From: Ailurus styani | Taxonomy: Eukaryota > Chordata > Mammalia > Carnivora > Ailuridae | DNA: 64,000 nt | Assembly (NCBI GenBank): GCA_002007465.1 | Contig: LNAC01000746.1 | Location: 322,099 to 386,098, forward strand | Reading direction: 5' to 3' | In this document: piece after piece, positions 1 to 49,340 of the stretch | How the letters are laid out: the number at the start of each line of letters is the position of its first letter | How positions within the stretch are numbered: position 1 is the first letter of the stretch | Notes under the pieces: generated by a model | The model's database searches: none | The model's input: the letters and a program-made list of their open reading frames with translations, nothing else | Told to the model about the DNA's origin: nothing | Translations under genes and position numbers: made by a program

Positions 1-149
1 ATCTCAAAGAATGCCCCCCAAAAGGCTGCTAAGACTAATAAATGAGCTTAGTACAAAGTTATTATACCAAAAACTTAATTGTATTTCCACATACTAGCAA
101 TGAACAATTGAAAATTTAAAAATAAATTAACATTAAAACATTTACAGTA
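1..149. other. MAPK8 5' intron, no recognised feature
   Basis: AT-rich sequence with no ORF, repeat or splice signal that I can support. Confidence 0.5.
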
Positions 150-680
150 GCCTCCAGAATATTAATACATAAGGAGAAGTTGAACAAAATTTTGCAAGGC
201 CTGTATATTGGAAACTATAAAGGATTACATTTTATGTGATTTCACTTACATAACATTATTTAAGTGAAAAAAAATTATAGTGGTGGAAACAGATCATAGT
301 TGCCGGGGTAGGGTTGGCAAGAGTAGGTAATTATATAAAGGGATAGTACAAAGGATTTTCTTTGATGAGATGAAACACTTCTATATTCTGATGGTTATTA
401 CATTAATAGGTGTATGTGATAAATTTACACACAAAGGACATGTAAAAACTGGTAAAATCTAAATAAAGTCTGTAGTTTGTTTAATAGTATTGTACCAGTG
501 TCAGGTTTCTTTTTTGTTAGTATGTACCAATGTCAACTTTCTCATTTTGATAATTGTGCTATGGTTATGTCAGATGCTCTCATTTGAGTAAAGCTGGGTG
601 AAGGATAGCCAGGATCTTTGTACTATTTTTGTAACTTCTGTGTGGTTCTAAAATTATTTCAAAGTAAAACATTAAAAAAA
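150..680 (+). mobile_element. L1 LINE 3' end fragment
   Basis: Old L1 3' region in sense orientation (tgtgatttcacttacataac...; gatggttattacattaatag...), ending in an A-run at 673-684. No coding capacity remains. Confidence 0.6.
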
Positions 681-684
681 AAAA

Positions 685-1660
685 GACACTTAAGAAAATG
701 GAAATGGAAAAGCTGGCCACAGCCTGGGAAAAAATACTTGCACAACATCTGATAAAGGACGTATATCCAGAATATATAAATAAGTACTAAAGCAATCATA
801 TTTTTAAATGGGCAAAAGTATTAATTAGCTTCTTCACCAAAAAAAAAGATGTTGCGTATAAGCCTGTGAAAAAATGCTCAACATCATTAATTATTAGGAA
901 ACATAAATGTAAACTACAGTGAAATACCACTGTACACACACTAGCCCTACCTAAAGTTAAATGGCAATCATAAGAATGTGGAGCAGGTAGAGCTCTCTTA
1001 CTTTGCTGCTGGGAATGAAAAATGGTCTGGCCACTTTGGAAAACCATTTGGCAGTTTCTTATAAAAGTTAAACATAGGATTCAGAATCCCACTTCTAAAT
1101 ATTTACCCAAGATGAACGACGAAAAAAAAGTGTGAATGTTTATACTAGCATTGTTTATAAAAACCTCCAGACTGGCAACAATCCAAATGTCTCAATGGTT
1201 TATCCACACAGTGGAATACCATTCCGTAGTAAAAAGGGAAGCAGCACAGATGAATAATAAATGCATTAGGGCAGGGGCACCTGGCTGGCTCATTCAGTGG
1301 AGCATGAGACTCCTGAGCTTGGAGTTGTGAGTTTGAGCCCCATGTTGGGTGTAGAGATAACTTTAAAAAATAAAATCTTAAAAAAAAAAAAAAAAAAAAA
1401 AGCCTTGTGACAAGTGAAAAAGCTAGACACACAAATTACATAATGCTGTGTGATTTCATTTATATGAAGAGCTTGGAAAGACACAACTAAGCAGTTCATT
1501 GGTTTCTGGGGTGGGTGGGAAATACAGGGCAGTGATTGACCCACACAGTGAACATTTCGTAGTGATGGAAATAATCTGTATCATGGTTTGGGTTGTGGCT
1601 ATAGGATTATATACATTCATCAAACTCATGAAATTGGACAGTTAAAGTTGGTGAATTTGC
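685..1660 (+). mobile_element. L1 LINE ORF2/3' fragment carrying a nested SINE
   Basis: Degraded ORF2 end (gataaaggacgtatatccag; ttaaatgggcaaaagtatta; atgctcaacatcattaatta) followed by 3'UTR. It is split by the SINE at 1274-1401 and resumes at 1402, so the L1 is older than the SINE. Many stops. Confidence 0.8.
1274..1401 (+). mobile_element. CAN-type SINE (tRNA-derived), old copy
   Basis: Diverged head ggggcacctggctggctc, short body without the CT-rich part, and aaaataaaatctt followed by a poly-A run. Nested in L1. Confidence 0.85.
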
Positions 1661-1674
1661 CTTGCATGTGATGT

Positions 1675-2010
1675 TTGTTCTGCCTAGAAAGCTCCCTTTT
1701 CTCCATGCCTGGTTAACTCATATTCAGTGTTCAGATCTTGCTCAAACATCACAGCATCAAGGGAATTTTTTCCTGAGCCCTGACTAGCATAGTCTTGCTT
1801 CTGTTAGCATCCTGTCCTTTCTCTTCACTCTCTTACCAGAGCCATATTGATACACAGGCAGATACTAAGCAACATAAGGTCTCTTTATTTGTCTTAACTG
1901 CAAGCTCCATTAAGGGGCAGATAGATGCTGATTACTGTTGTGTTTATTGTACCCAGCATAGAGTTTGACTCAGGTATTAAATATTGTGCAACTGAGAGCA
2001 TAAATGAGTA
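1675..2010 (-). mobile_element. L2-like LINE remnant
   Basis: Antisense L2-type 3' pattern: ctcaaacatcacagcatcaa, then caagctccattaaggggcag, then acccagcatagagtttgact. Family assignment is by pattern memory only. Confidence 0.5.
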
Positions 2011-2820
2011 GTTTTCTATTTCTTGTTTTTGGGAATGGCAGCTGTGGCTTTTGTGGAGGGTACTACTGACTGGGCCTACCTGCTTAACCTAGGGTATTTT
2101 GGTGTGCCTGTTCGTGGGGAGTTGTGTTAACTATCATCGCACAGCTGCTGTCACAGCTTAGTCTAGATTTCTGTGTATGTTCCATGGGCACTCCTGCTCC
2201 CAGGCCATTCTGTTCTGGGAATAGAGAGAAGCCTTTCCGCGCTGTTAATGGAGGTTCTGTGCTCCACATCTGACCGTATGTACATGTTACCAAAGACAAT
2301 TATTACTGTCTCTGGGCCCAGGGCAGACCGCGTTTCCAGGATCAATGTGTAGAATATTTGATGAGGGGCCTGACACTCAACACTTCCCTCTCTTCCTCTT
2401 TCCACTTCTCTCTCTCCCTATTTCCCTACTCTGGTAGACAAGAGGGAATTTAGGTTACATTAGAAAATTGGTCTGGGTACCTAATACCTGTATTTGATCT
2501 TCCTATGAGCATATCTAAATGTTTAAATCATTACCAAACTTTTTTCTTTAAGCTTCTGGTCTGTCTGCTTAGGCAAAATTAATGACATTTGTCATTTCAG
2601 ACACTTCTCTCTGGAGTATTACGTAACTAGTCTAGTTACTGATTTTGGAAATAGTTCTCTGGCCCGTCTTTAATGTGTCCAAATCATTTATCTGATTTCC
2701 CAATTGCTTTCGATTTACTTATCTTCTTTTTTAAAACTTACACTGTTTGGACTTTTTTGTTTAGTTTCATCACATCTAAGAATCCTCATTAATTTTAATT
2801 TTATCTCTTATCTGGATTAG
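2011..2820. other. MAPK8 5' intron, no clear feature
   Basis: I see no gene, RNA or young repeat. Short open frames on the minus strand (2084-2405) lack homology or codon signal. Confidence 0.5.
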
Positions 2821-3085
2821 TACAATATCTGGATTAGTGCAGTAGTTTACTAGTTTTCCTCTTCCAGTTTTTGTTCCCCTCCTCTTGCAGTATAATCTCC
2901 AAGTAGCAGTTAGGATGCTGGTCAAGGTACTCTTGCTCTCTACTTCCAAATGCCTTCCATCCTACTGTAAGAGTTCAACTGTGTTAAAATCCAGTTCATG
3001 AGCTTCTACATAATCTGGCCCTAGGGTCCAACATAGTGCCTGGCACAGGTTAGGCACTTAGTAATTTATTAAATTGATTCTTTGC
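2821..3085 (-). mobile_element. L2/MIR-like remnant
   Basis: Ends with agtgcctggcacaggttagg, the antisense tail pattern of L2/MIR elements. Strongly diverged. Confidence 0.4.
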
Positions 3086-3146
3086 GTTGTAAGTCTTGTC
3101 AGGATTTTGTTTTTGTTAGCATTGTCTTAAAACCATACAAACACGT

Positions 3147-3147
3147 G

Positions 3148-3175
<28 letters not shown>
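3147..3175 (+). repeat. (CA)n microsatellite
   Basis: An uninterrupted run of about 14 CA units, likely polymorphic. Confidence 0.95.
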
Positions 3176-3180
<5 letters not shown>

Positions 3181-4045
3181 TCTTTAGAACTAATTGGTTT
3201 ATTGTGGGATGTGGGGAGTAGTTTGGAACTGTCTTGTGTGCATTTTGGAATAGACCACTTTCATCTAGTAAGAATGGGTAATGTGTTTGTAAATAAATAT
3301 ACAACTCAAACAGGTGGAAAAAGACTTCCTTGGCTTGTAATTGGGCATGTGGTAAAGAGCCGTGGTCAGAACTTAGGTCTTGCTTTTGAGGCCTCACACA
3401 ATTCAGAATAGTATTGTTTTATTTCACATCCTATTATACTAAATGCTTTTCTCTATATATTTTCTCTTATAATTTCTTATTTTTAACTTTATTTTATATC
3501 TTCTTATTTTATCTTCTATTTTCTACCCTGCTTCTCATCCTTTCAACCATTATAACCTGAATATCTGCATGACTCTTCGTTGTTGGGGATCAGGGGGTCT
3601 GTTATGGTGACAGCACTATGCTGCTCTGTGGTTGTTAGGTAGGGATCATATATACTAACCAGCTTACTAGGCTGCACTTGGTTGTTTCTTCCATGTCACA
3701 CTAAATGAAATTGTGAATTATTTTTGAGTGAAAGTTTATCAATTTCTCACAAAAATTAAGGTTTTCATATTTTATAATAAATACATATAAAGAACTGGTT
3801 TTACATTTAAGCTATGGAAGTGATCTTAAAAGCATGTTTAGTTTAATTATTTGCTTTTCTGTTTTTACAGTTTTCCACTAAGTTAAGACATATATGCATA
3901 TTAATACTACTGAGCTGTGGTGGAGAAACTTAACACTTGTAGAAGTTTTGTTGTAACTATCAGTCATCTCCTTAAGTATAGCAGATGCTAACCAAGCTCT
4001 GTGGTATTTTTCTTCTTTCTAATTGTATTTTTTTTAACCATTATT
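3176..4045. other. MAPK8 5' intron, no clear feature
   Basis: AT-rich. A pyrimidine tract with acceptor-like ttttacag ends at 3870, but no matching donor-bounded exon can be argued. Confidence 0.4.
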
Positions 4046-4047
4046 TT

Positions 4048-4235
4048 TCTGTGTGTGTTTTTTTTTTTAATGTTAGTCACCATAGAGTACACTATTAGTT
4101 TTTGATGTAGTGTTCCATGATTCATTGTTTGCATATAATACCCAGTGCTCCTTGCAATACGTGCCCTCCTTAATACCCATCACCGGGCCAACCCATCCCC
4201 CCACTCCCCTTCCTCCCCTCTAAAACCTTCAGTTT
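4048..4235 (-). mobile_element. L1-derived fragment (carnivore type)
   Basis: Contains gttagtcaccatagagtaca, ttcattgtttgcatataata and cttaatacccatcaccgggc, a segment frequent in carnivore L1 copies and seen as an isolated fragment here. The direction is uncertain. Confidence 0.55.
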
Positions 4236-4364
4236 GTTTTAATGAAGCAGTTCTTTTAATATGGTATAGCAATCTGTGTTACTATCAGTGAACAGAGTGA
4301 GGACTTGAATTTTAAGATTAAATAAGTTCATTTTGTTAACATCACATTTTGTTCCATTTTGCAG

Positions 4365-41650
<37,286 letters not shown>

Positions 41651-41656
41651 CTACTT

Positions 41657-41683
41657 GGGCCTTTGGGGGGTGGGGGGGTGGGG
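41657..41683 (+). promoter_or_regulatory. G-quadruplex-like tract just after MAPK8 stop
   Basis: Four G runs (3, 6, 7 and 4 Gs) are separated by loops of 5, 1 and 1 nt, starting six bases after the long-form stop codon on the sense strand. The pattern satisfies the usual G3+N1-7 rule for an RNA or DNA quadruplex. A function in termination, translation or mRNA handling is only inferred. Confidence 0.6.
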
Positions 41684-42913
41684 AGTCATTTAGTCATCAA
41701 TAGAACTACTTTGAAAACAATTCAGTGGTCTTATTTTTGAGTGATTTTTCAAAAATGTAGAATTCATTTTGTAGTAAAGTAGTTTATTTTTTTTAATTTC
41801 AAGTGATGTAATTTAAAACTTAAGTTGTGTTTTAAAACAGCAACAAAACTGTATTGTATTTTTGCTGTAATTAACTGTATAATGTAAACCTAATTATTTT
41901 ATCATGGTTTAAAATTTTTGCATATTTGCTTTATCTTATGCTGCTGATTTTTTTTACTGAATTTGTAAGATTTTGTTTATCAAAGCAACTATTATGTGGT
42001 GACTTGCCTATATCATGAATTATTTAAGATTTTTATAGTTTTTTTATTAGAATTTTATTTCAAATGTCTTGTTCATGATGCTATCCTTCAGGGTTATGTG
42101 CTTATCAATGAAATAACCCCAGAGGAGTGAGGGAAAATAACCTGTAGCCAGTTGTATTCAGGAATAACTACTGTAAATGATGAACGTGTTAAAAAACCTC
42201 CAATATTTGCTACTTGCCAATCCTAATTTAATTACAACAATTGGTAGGTATCCTAGATTGTTTTTTGGCAAAGCCCCATCATCTAAATGGCAGAATAACT
42301 CAGAGCGTGTCTTTGAAGATGCTGGGCGTCTACTACCACCCTCCTATTCCCCAACCCCACACAACAAAAGTAAAATAAAAAGAATATGGTATTTTCTGCA
42401 AATTTGTGGCATACTCAAAGCTTATGATCACATAAAGTCAAGAGGATACTTCATGAGTAATACATTTCAATACAAATAAACAGATGGTTCACTTCTACTA
42501 GCTATGAGCCTGTTTTTGTATACACTGAGTTAATCTACTCAGGCTGTAGGTCTCAGCGGTGGTCTAGAGTCTGGTCTTTCCCTTTTCTGCAGCCTCAGGC
42601 CCTCAGACCTTGGACCTTTCTGGTTTCCTATCACAGTGTCAGTCAGTTGAGCACCAGTTCTCAAGGTGTTTTCTGGCCATTTGATTCTACCTGTAGTATA
42701 ATATTATTTATACTAGCTGTTGGGAGGTTCCAAAGCCTACTTCAATTTCTGTAGGTGATGTATCAAATGAGCAATATACCGTTCATCTGAAAATAGTAGC
42801 ACACAGCCATATATAGGATATCATTTTCTAAGGACTGTTTCTTCACATTGAGCAGAGCAGGCATAAGTGGTGGTTATTTAGTCTGAGTCTTTGTTTTTTT
42901 ATACCTGATTTTC

Positions 42914-42919
42914 AATAAA
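42914..42919 (+). terminator. Proximal poly(A) signal candidate in MAPK8 3'UTR
   Basis: AATAAA is followed within 15-30 nt by GT-rich sequence (gtggatgttgagtagtgt), the arrangement of a usable cleavage and polyadenylation site. Use would give a 3'UTR of about 1.3 kb. Confidence 0.45.
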
Positions 42920-45900
42920 ACTTGCAATGTGGATGTTGAGTAGTGTAAGAATGGTGCTGCTCCTGACAAGTGTATGTTAACTGTTTACATTTTATACCTG
43001 CAGAATTCCTTCTCCATAACTGAATTTTTCTTAAGTAAATGTCATTGAAGTCTCTTTATCTCTGAAATACATTCTCTGTATTGCCCCCAGGCACCTTTTG
43101 TTATTTTTGGAACAAGAGGGATTTCATGTAATAAACTGGGAAATGGATACTTAAGTAAGTGTCAAGGTTCTAGGCAGAAAGCCCATGGGAATTCATGACC
43201 AACAGGAGCAAGAACTGGTGCATCTCAATATGCAGTGTCTGAAAATTCGCTTGGCATGTTGTTCATATATTTAGTGCAAAATTCCTTTTGAGTTAGGTAT
43301 TTTAGGCTATTGTTAATGTGCAATATTTAGAATTAAAATACATTAGCCTTTTTCTATGCTTTGAAATAACAGGCTTGTTTTTGACAATTTCAGGTTGTTT
43401 CTAGCCTCTTGAGGTTGTCAGCCTTTTTATCAGTCCCTTTTCTACTCATACAACATGGTGCATTAATTTTATTAAGCAAATTAGAATTTTGAGACTATAA
43501 CACCTCTTGAATTATAGAAACAGAATTGGATTTATGATTTTAGCAGAAATTTGTGTATGAGTGTATTCTTAGTTTATATTTGGCAGTTAATCAGCTTTAT
43601 TTTCCCTAGGATAGATTATTTCACTGTTGCACTTTAACAACTGACATGCTTTCAGAAGTTTCGCATATTTTCTGTTTGATTCTAGTAAGGCATCTCTATT
43701 GATAGAGATCTTGATTAAGTAAGGAAAACCAGGTGTTCTTCCTATATCATTAGTTGTAAATGCCAGCTCCTCCTTGCCAACCAGCATGTTTCAGTTGATT
43801 CAGAGAAAAGGAATTCTTAGTTAATGTAGACTAAAATACTTAACAAATTCTATGCTGGAAACAAAGTCTGTTTGTTAAATGTTACGTGCCCTAGGTTTTT
43901 AAAATGCAGTATCTAAATACAGCTTTCCCTCGTCTCTTAAATCTGTTAAGCTAAAGATGTACTGGCTCTTTTTATTTCGCAAGCTTTTTGAACCTTTAAA
44001 ACATCTTAAATATTTGTGTGTGGTTTTTTTTTAAGAGAAATTACAAATAAGATTTCTGTCAAGCAGTACTTATGTAAAGCCACCTTGCTTCTCTTATAAC
44101 TTTGGTTTTTCAACTTTATGTATTTAAAGTACCCATCATCTTACTGACAGATAATTATTTTGACTAAGATTTATTATTCAACTTTATATTATTTTATTAT
44201 TCAGCTTTAGGAAAGCTTTTAGGAAAGAGATTCTAATTCTTTCTACACAGTTCTTCCTGGTTACTACTCTGTTACTCTCTAACGTATACTGACCATTTTT
44301 AAAATGATTGTGTTGTTGGGGTTGCTTAATTATAATATACATAAATAGAGCATCTCAACTCTTTCATACTGTTTGCTGAACAGTTCTCATTTTGTCACGC
44401 ACCCTCGGCTGCTGATTGTTCCTGGTATGCATGCACTCTTCCAGGTTGGTTCAAGGCACAGTGCTTTACACTAGACTTCCTAAGAGAAATGCCAGCCTTT
44501 TAAATGAGGAGGCTACCACACAGCCCCCTTCATAGTACAGAGAAGCTTGATGGTATGCAAAGCAGCAAACTTTGCTGTAAGCCCTTTCATTATTCTCTTC
44601 CATGTTAATCCTACTGTTTTTGTCTAAAAAGATGAGGGTGAAGCAGACATCAGTGTCTGATAGTGAGATCAGCAATGTGCAAGTGAAACTGTTTTGGGAT
44701 TACGGATAAGACTTGATTTACACTGTTGGCCAGTATGTCCTATACATATGAAGACATAACTATAACTACTCAGTGTTGCCTGGGCATAAGCCTGTACAAC
44801 ATTTTGAGGTAAAAACATAGTCTATTTTCAAAAATGCTGTTGTAGTTTGTTTGTGAGTATTGTTCATTAGTCACACATTAGCTGTAGAGTGAATGCATGA
44901 AGCCCCATGACCCCAGTAAACTTCTCTTCTCAGTAGAAAAACCAAACACCACTGTTCTGTCATTAGCAGCCCTCTGAAATGTTGCCTGCGTATCCTTTAC
45001 ATGTTAGTGTACATTGTGTTTCTATGATCTCTCTTAGGTTTTTCCTAAATCAGAGGAAACTAATTTTTCCTTAATAGCAAGAAAGATGAAGAGGTAAAGG
45101 GCATTGAAGCAGAAATGTATAGTTTGGGGTATGATTGGAAAACTCACAAGGAAAACAAAAGTCCTAATTAATTTCAAACTAACTGCTCTTAGTTAAGTGC
45201 TCCTAAGGAGAGTCTTGTAAGAGTAACAATTTCTGGCCATTTCTAGTTTAGATTCTCTTCGTTCCTGAAACTTCTGAGAAATATTACCTGTGGATTAGTT
45301 TTGCACAATGTTCTATTCTCACAATAATTTACAAATTAAACTAGGTTTTTATTGAACTACCTCACACTAATTTTCTACGCTTTCCCAAGTAAGCTATTGC
45401 CCTTATTGTAAGCTCTTTACTGAGTGTGAATTATAAATGTGTATTAAATACTTTATAGCCAATGTTGACACAATACCAGTAAGTGTGTAAAATATATACC
45501 TTGCATCAGTAAGAGAGACTCACGTGGAAAATATTTCACTGTATATCTTGGAAAATTGTGTTAGATGTGTTCGTTGGACATTATTACTGTCTGTTTTTAT
45601 AAGTAGAAACCTGCTCGTGATACCAGTCCATTCTTTACATTTTACAAAAGGAATAAATCTTAGTAAATTTTACGAAGAAATAAAATTACTTTTGTAGGCC
45701 CGATATTTGGTATATTTTTGAGAAGCTCTTAATCTTTTAGCTGAATGATGAAGTTAAACTGAACTAGCTGTCTACCTGGACTGTGACATCTATTTTCTCA
45801 TTACAGTTTATCCTGTTCAACGGGTTTTAAAACCTGGAAACCTACATATTGATAATTGATATTTGCTTTTCTCCCTCTATGATACCATTCCTTTTTCATT

Positions 45901-46081
45901 CCTGTTCCTTCCCTGTGTTCCATTCCCTCTCCTCTCCTCTAGACAAAACAAAATGGGGCACTTTGTAGGGAATGCTGAGATAATTATTGTGGTTTTTAAT
46001 CATTCATGCCCTAGTCATTAAACATGCACCACTGGAATGTAAACATTGTTACCTAGTATGTTAATTGGTTATAATATTTTA

Positions 46082-46087
46082 AATAAA
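46082..46087 (+). terminator. Distal poly(A) signal candidate for MAPK8
   Basis: AATAAA lies at the end of the repeat-free block and is followed by an A-rich stretch, then GT-containing sequence (gtggtatg). It marks the likely end of the long MAPK8 mRNA. No transcript data are available here. Confidence 0.5.
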
Positions 46088-46105
46088 AAAGAAAAAAGTG
46101 GTATG

Positions 46106-47009
46106 AAAAATATGAAATTAGTTTTTCATTGAAAACAAAATTGTGGTAAAAAAATTTTCTGGGTAATTTTAAGATTTCCTGTGGATTGGGATTAAAGGGG
46201 TAGTAGTACTAAGGCAGGTTTCTTAGATTTGGATTTATACAGAGTGTAAAGAGCCTAAAATGTAACCCTGGTTTTCTGGTTTGTCTAGTCTTGGTTTTCT
46301 TGTGTTTAAAATCTTCAGAGAAACTTTACCTAAAAGGAATTTTCTTCAGTGCCCTAACCTAGTTCTTGGTAACCATGTGGGAGAGCAGCCATCATGGCCG
46401 CTTGGTAAAAATAAGTTTAATTTAAAGAGGGTCTATCTCTAAATGGGATTTCAGCTTTGAGTATGTTTTCACCTTTGCCATGCATATATTCTCTTTGCTT
46501 GTGCTGGTCACGCTGCTCTGTGAGTATCAGGGTCACTCACTACATCTAGGATGTCTCTATAGGATGACAGTCCTCTATCTTGCTCAACACGCTCCAGAAA
46601 ACCATTTTATCCATGCTGTCCCCACCGTCACCTGTACTCAAACTTTCCTGCTCTAAGGAAAGGACCTGATCACTGCTGCTCCATCAGCCGATGTGGTTGC
46701 CAGCTTGGTGCGTGCACTCACTCTGTTTTATCACAGTCATTGGAGAGGTCTCCAGGGAAAGACTGGGTGGCAAAAACAGACATCTAAGTGTTGAGTCAGT
46801 ATCCACCCAGTTGTAATACTTAATGTGATGCTAAATAAGATGGGAGTAGTTAGTCTTTGTTAGGCTAGGTGTACTCCATTTATTTTAGCATTGTGCCTTC
46901 AAAGGTCCATTAACTTAATCTAAATAAAAATCTGTACTGATTTTAGGGTGTAAAAATTTTTTTAGCTTTACAGTTAATGCGCCAGTATGTCTTTGGACTT
47001 TGAAACTAA
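46106..47009. other. Intergenic, no clear feature
   Basis: Downstream of MAPK8. No SINE, gene or clear repeat recognised. Confidence 0.45.
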
Positions 47010-47940
47010 AATACTTTAAATATGCTTTGTTAATGTCAGAATTCTAACATTTAATTTCGTCAATTGATGAATGCACAAATGTCTAAGATCCTCTGTTGGA
47101 AGCTGGGGGTAAGGAAAGATACAAAAATGGATGACAGTCTGGTCAGCCTGATTGAAATAGTGTTGAGTAGAGGAACAAGAACCATGCTGGAGGAACACAG
47201 ACAGGGAGAGATTGATTAGAGGAAATGAGGGTTTTGCAGAGGAGGCATTTTTTGAGGTTGGTATAAGGAAGGGTATTCCCAAGTTAAGGGAAAAGCAAGG
47301 AGGTTTAAAAGTGTGTTCATGGGCAAGGAATGTGGAATGGTCAGTATGAATGAAGAGAATATGATGAGAGAGAAGTCTGAGAAGTTGGGGACCAGAATTG
47401 GAACATTTGGAGAAGTAGTCTTCATTTTAAAGGCAGTAGGACTTGTAGTTTGTGAGAAAGAGTAATGTGACCAGACCTTTGTTATAGGAGAGACACGTAT
47501 CATGGGAGCAACCTGGTTAGACTGGAGATGTGGTGACTGATGACTGGGAAGCCAAAGATACTCAGCTGAGAAAGATGAGGTCCTTTTTGCATAATGAAAA
47601 TGGCAGAGAGAGGACTCAGGTTGCCATTAGCTAGGTAAAATGGCGAAGATTAGCATTTGGGGCTGAGCCCTAAGGATTTGGCAGCACACAAGATGTCGTG
47701 CAGGGAAAGTAACATCCAATAATGTATTTTCCAGTTTGTACATCACAGTTTGAAGAGACCATGATGGAACACACATCAGGTATGGCACCAGCATGCCACT
47801 TGAATGTTTCAGGGTGGGAAGAAAGGAATAATATCTTCCTTATTGCCTGTACACCTCTCTAGTCTTTTCCATCTGCTTGTATGGCTCATAAACCATTTCC
47901 ATTGGTGCCATTTTGTGGACAGAAGGAAAAGGGGGATTTC
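47010..47940. other. Intergenic, diffuse ancient repeat
   Basis: aggaggcattttttgaggtt, ggtattcccaagttaaggga and ctgggaagccaaagat style sequence is common in very old mammalian repeats. Minus-strand open frames here (47016-47503) look non-coding. Confidence 0.4.
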
Positions 47941-47952
47941 CTGTTGGGTATA

Positions 47953-47996
47953 ACATATGTAAGACTTAAAAAAAAAACCCACATATGTAAGACTTA
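47953..47996 (+). repeat. 16-bp direct repeats around an A-run (tail-only insertion?)
   Basis: acatatgtaagactta at 47953-47968 and again at 47981-47996, separated by nine A and ccc. Looks like a target duplication with only a poly-A between. Confidence 0.6.
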
Positions 47997-48229
47997 GGGT
48001 TACCTGGATGGGTGGGGGCATAGTTCTGATTGCTGAAGAGTGAGTGAGTGGTGAAGCAGCAGTAAAGAGGACTTTTGTAAAGTTGGCAAGAAATAGAATC
48101 ATGACATGTCTTGAGAAAAATAGACTGAAGGGCCAGAACAGATTAAAAAGGAGAAACTAAAAGCACATGTGTCTTGATGAGACAAGGTCCCAGAGAAGGT
48201 GGGACCTACTGAATCCTGTGAATCCAGGT

Positions 48230-48370
48230 TAGCCTGAGCTCCAGATGGAGAGTTTGGGCAATCTTGGACACTGGTGCTGCTTCCTTCGTCTGTCACATGA
48301 GGATGGGAGATGGTCTCACAGGGCTACTGTAATGATGACTTTGTGTACTTTTATAAAAAGTAATTAGTGT
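48230..48370 (+). mobile_element. MIR-like fragment
   Basis: Weak MIR order: ccttcgtctgtcacatgagg, then ctcacagggctactgtaatg, atgactttgtg. Confidence 0.5.
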
Positions 48371-48779
48371 AAGCAAATGCAATTGCTGACTTTAACCTTG
48401 GAATCGAAATGGTTAAATGTAAAGATATGTTGAAGAGCGAAGGAGGAATTTTGTATGGTCTCCCACCTGAGAACTTTTGTATACTCTGACCTTCAAATCA
48501 TTTTTTCCCTTTCCAAGTGGTCCCAGTCTTTGTGTGGTTGGTAAGAATAATTCCTCATTTGAGAGAAATGCTTCAAAATCAATAGATTTTTTTTTGAGAA
48601 TTAGAACTGTTACACATTTTGTTTTGATTCTGTTTCACGTAACATTCCTGCTGTTCACCGCATTCCAGCTGAATCTCTTCTGTGGCATATACTTTACATC
48701 TTCTGTGCACATGCTTTTGCTTACTCCTGCATTTGCCTATTTTAAATCCTCATTGCTTAAGATTTAGCTCAGATAATTC

Positions 48780-49045
48780 TCTGATGAAACTTACCTGACA
48801 TGACTTTTTCTTTCACATACTCAGTGCACATTTGCTAACTCTTTTATTCATTTGTTCACTCCCCAGTTTTTTCCCACAGGACGTAAGACAGCAATGTATT
48901 GTGGGCCTTTTAACGTTCTGTGAGGGCATCCTGTGTGCTTCTCTTCTAGATGCTTCACTCTGGAAACCCTTGGATGGAAGAACCTGTCTTGACTCCTAGA
49001 TAATGCCTGGGAGGTAGGCGTTCGATAAATGTTGGGCTGGATAAG
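48780..49045 (-). mobile_element. L2-like LINE 3' end
   Basis: gatgaaacttacctgacatg to taggcgttcgataaatgttg, the antisense L2 3' pattern. Confidence 0.6.
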
Positions 49046-49154
49046 CCAAAGACCTATCATCTATGCTATTTCTGTCCTCCAAAACACAATATTCATGGCT
49101 CTCAAAATGTGTTGTGAAGAAACTATATACAGCACGCTGAAATTACTGTAGTAA

Positions 49155-49260
49155 TGTGAACATGGGCTTTAATGTCAGATACCTAAAGTAGAATCCTGGC
49201 TTCACACTAGTTGCCTCACCTATAGCAAGTTGCCTAAACTCTGAGGCTCTTGTTTTTCTC
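49155..49260 (+). mobile_element. MIR fragment
   Basis: gtagaatcctggcttcacac then agcaagttgcctaaactctg. Confidence 0.65.
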
Positions 49261-49340
49261 AGAATAGGTTAGAGGGAGAAGGTTACTCTCATACAGAATT
49301 AGAACCATGAGGGAGATGGTTCTCTTATAAGTTTCCCAAG

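Larger units (their letters stand above)
41651..46105 (+). other. MAPK8: MAPK8 3'UTR (probable extent)
   Basis: This is a stretch of about 4.4 kb after the stop that is AT-rich, has no SINE or recognisable LINE copy, and has no supported gene. A long 3'UTR is known for mammalian MAPK8. The right end is placed just after AATAAA at 46082. AATAAA motifs at 42475 and 42914 allow shorter mRNAs. The end point is an inference, because the A-run after 46084 could also mimic a cleavage site. Confidence 0.6.

Noticed and set aside
3862..3960. Possible extra 5'UTR exon of MAPK8 after the acceptor-like ttttacag
   Set aside because: No donor with a convincing consensus bounds it, and there is no transcript evidence.
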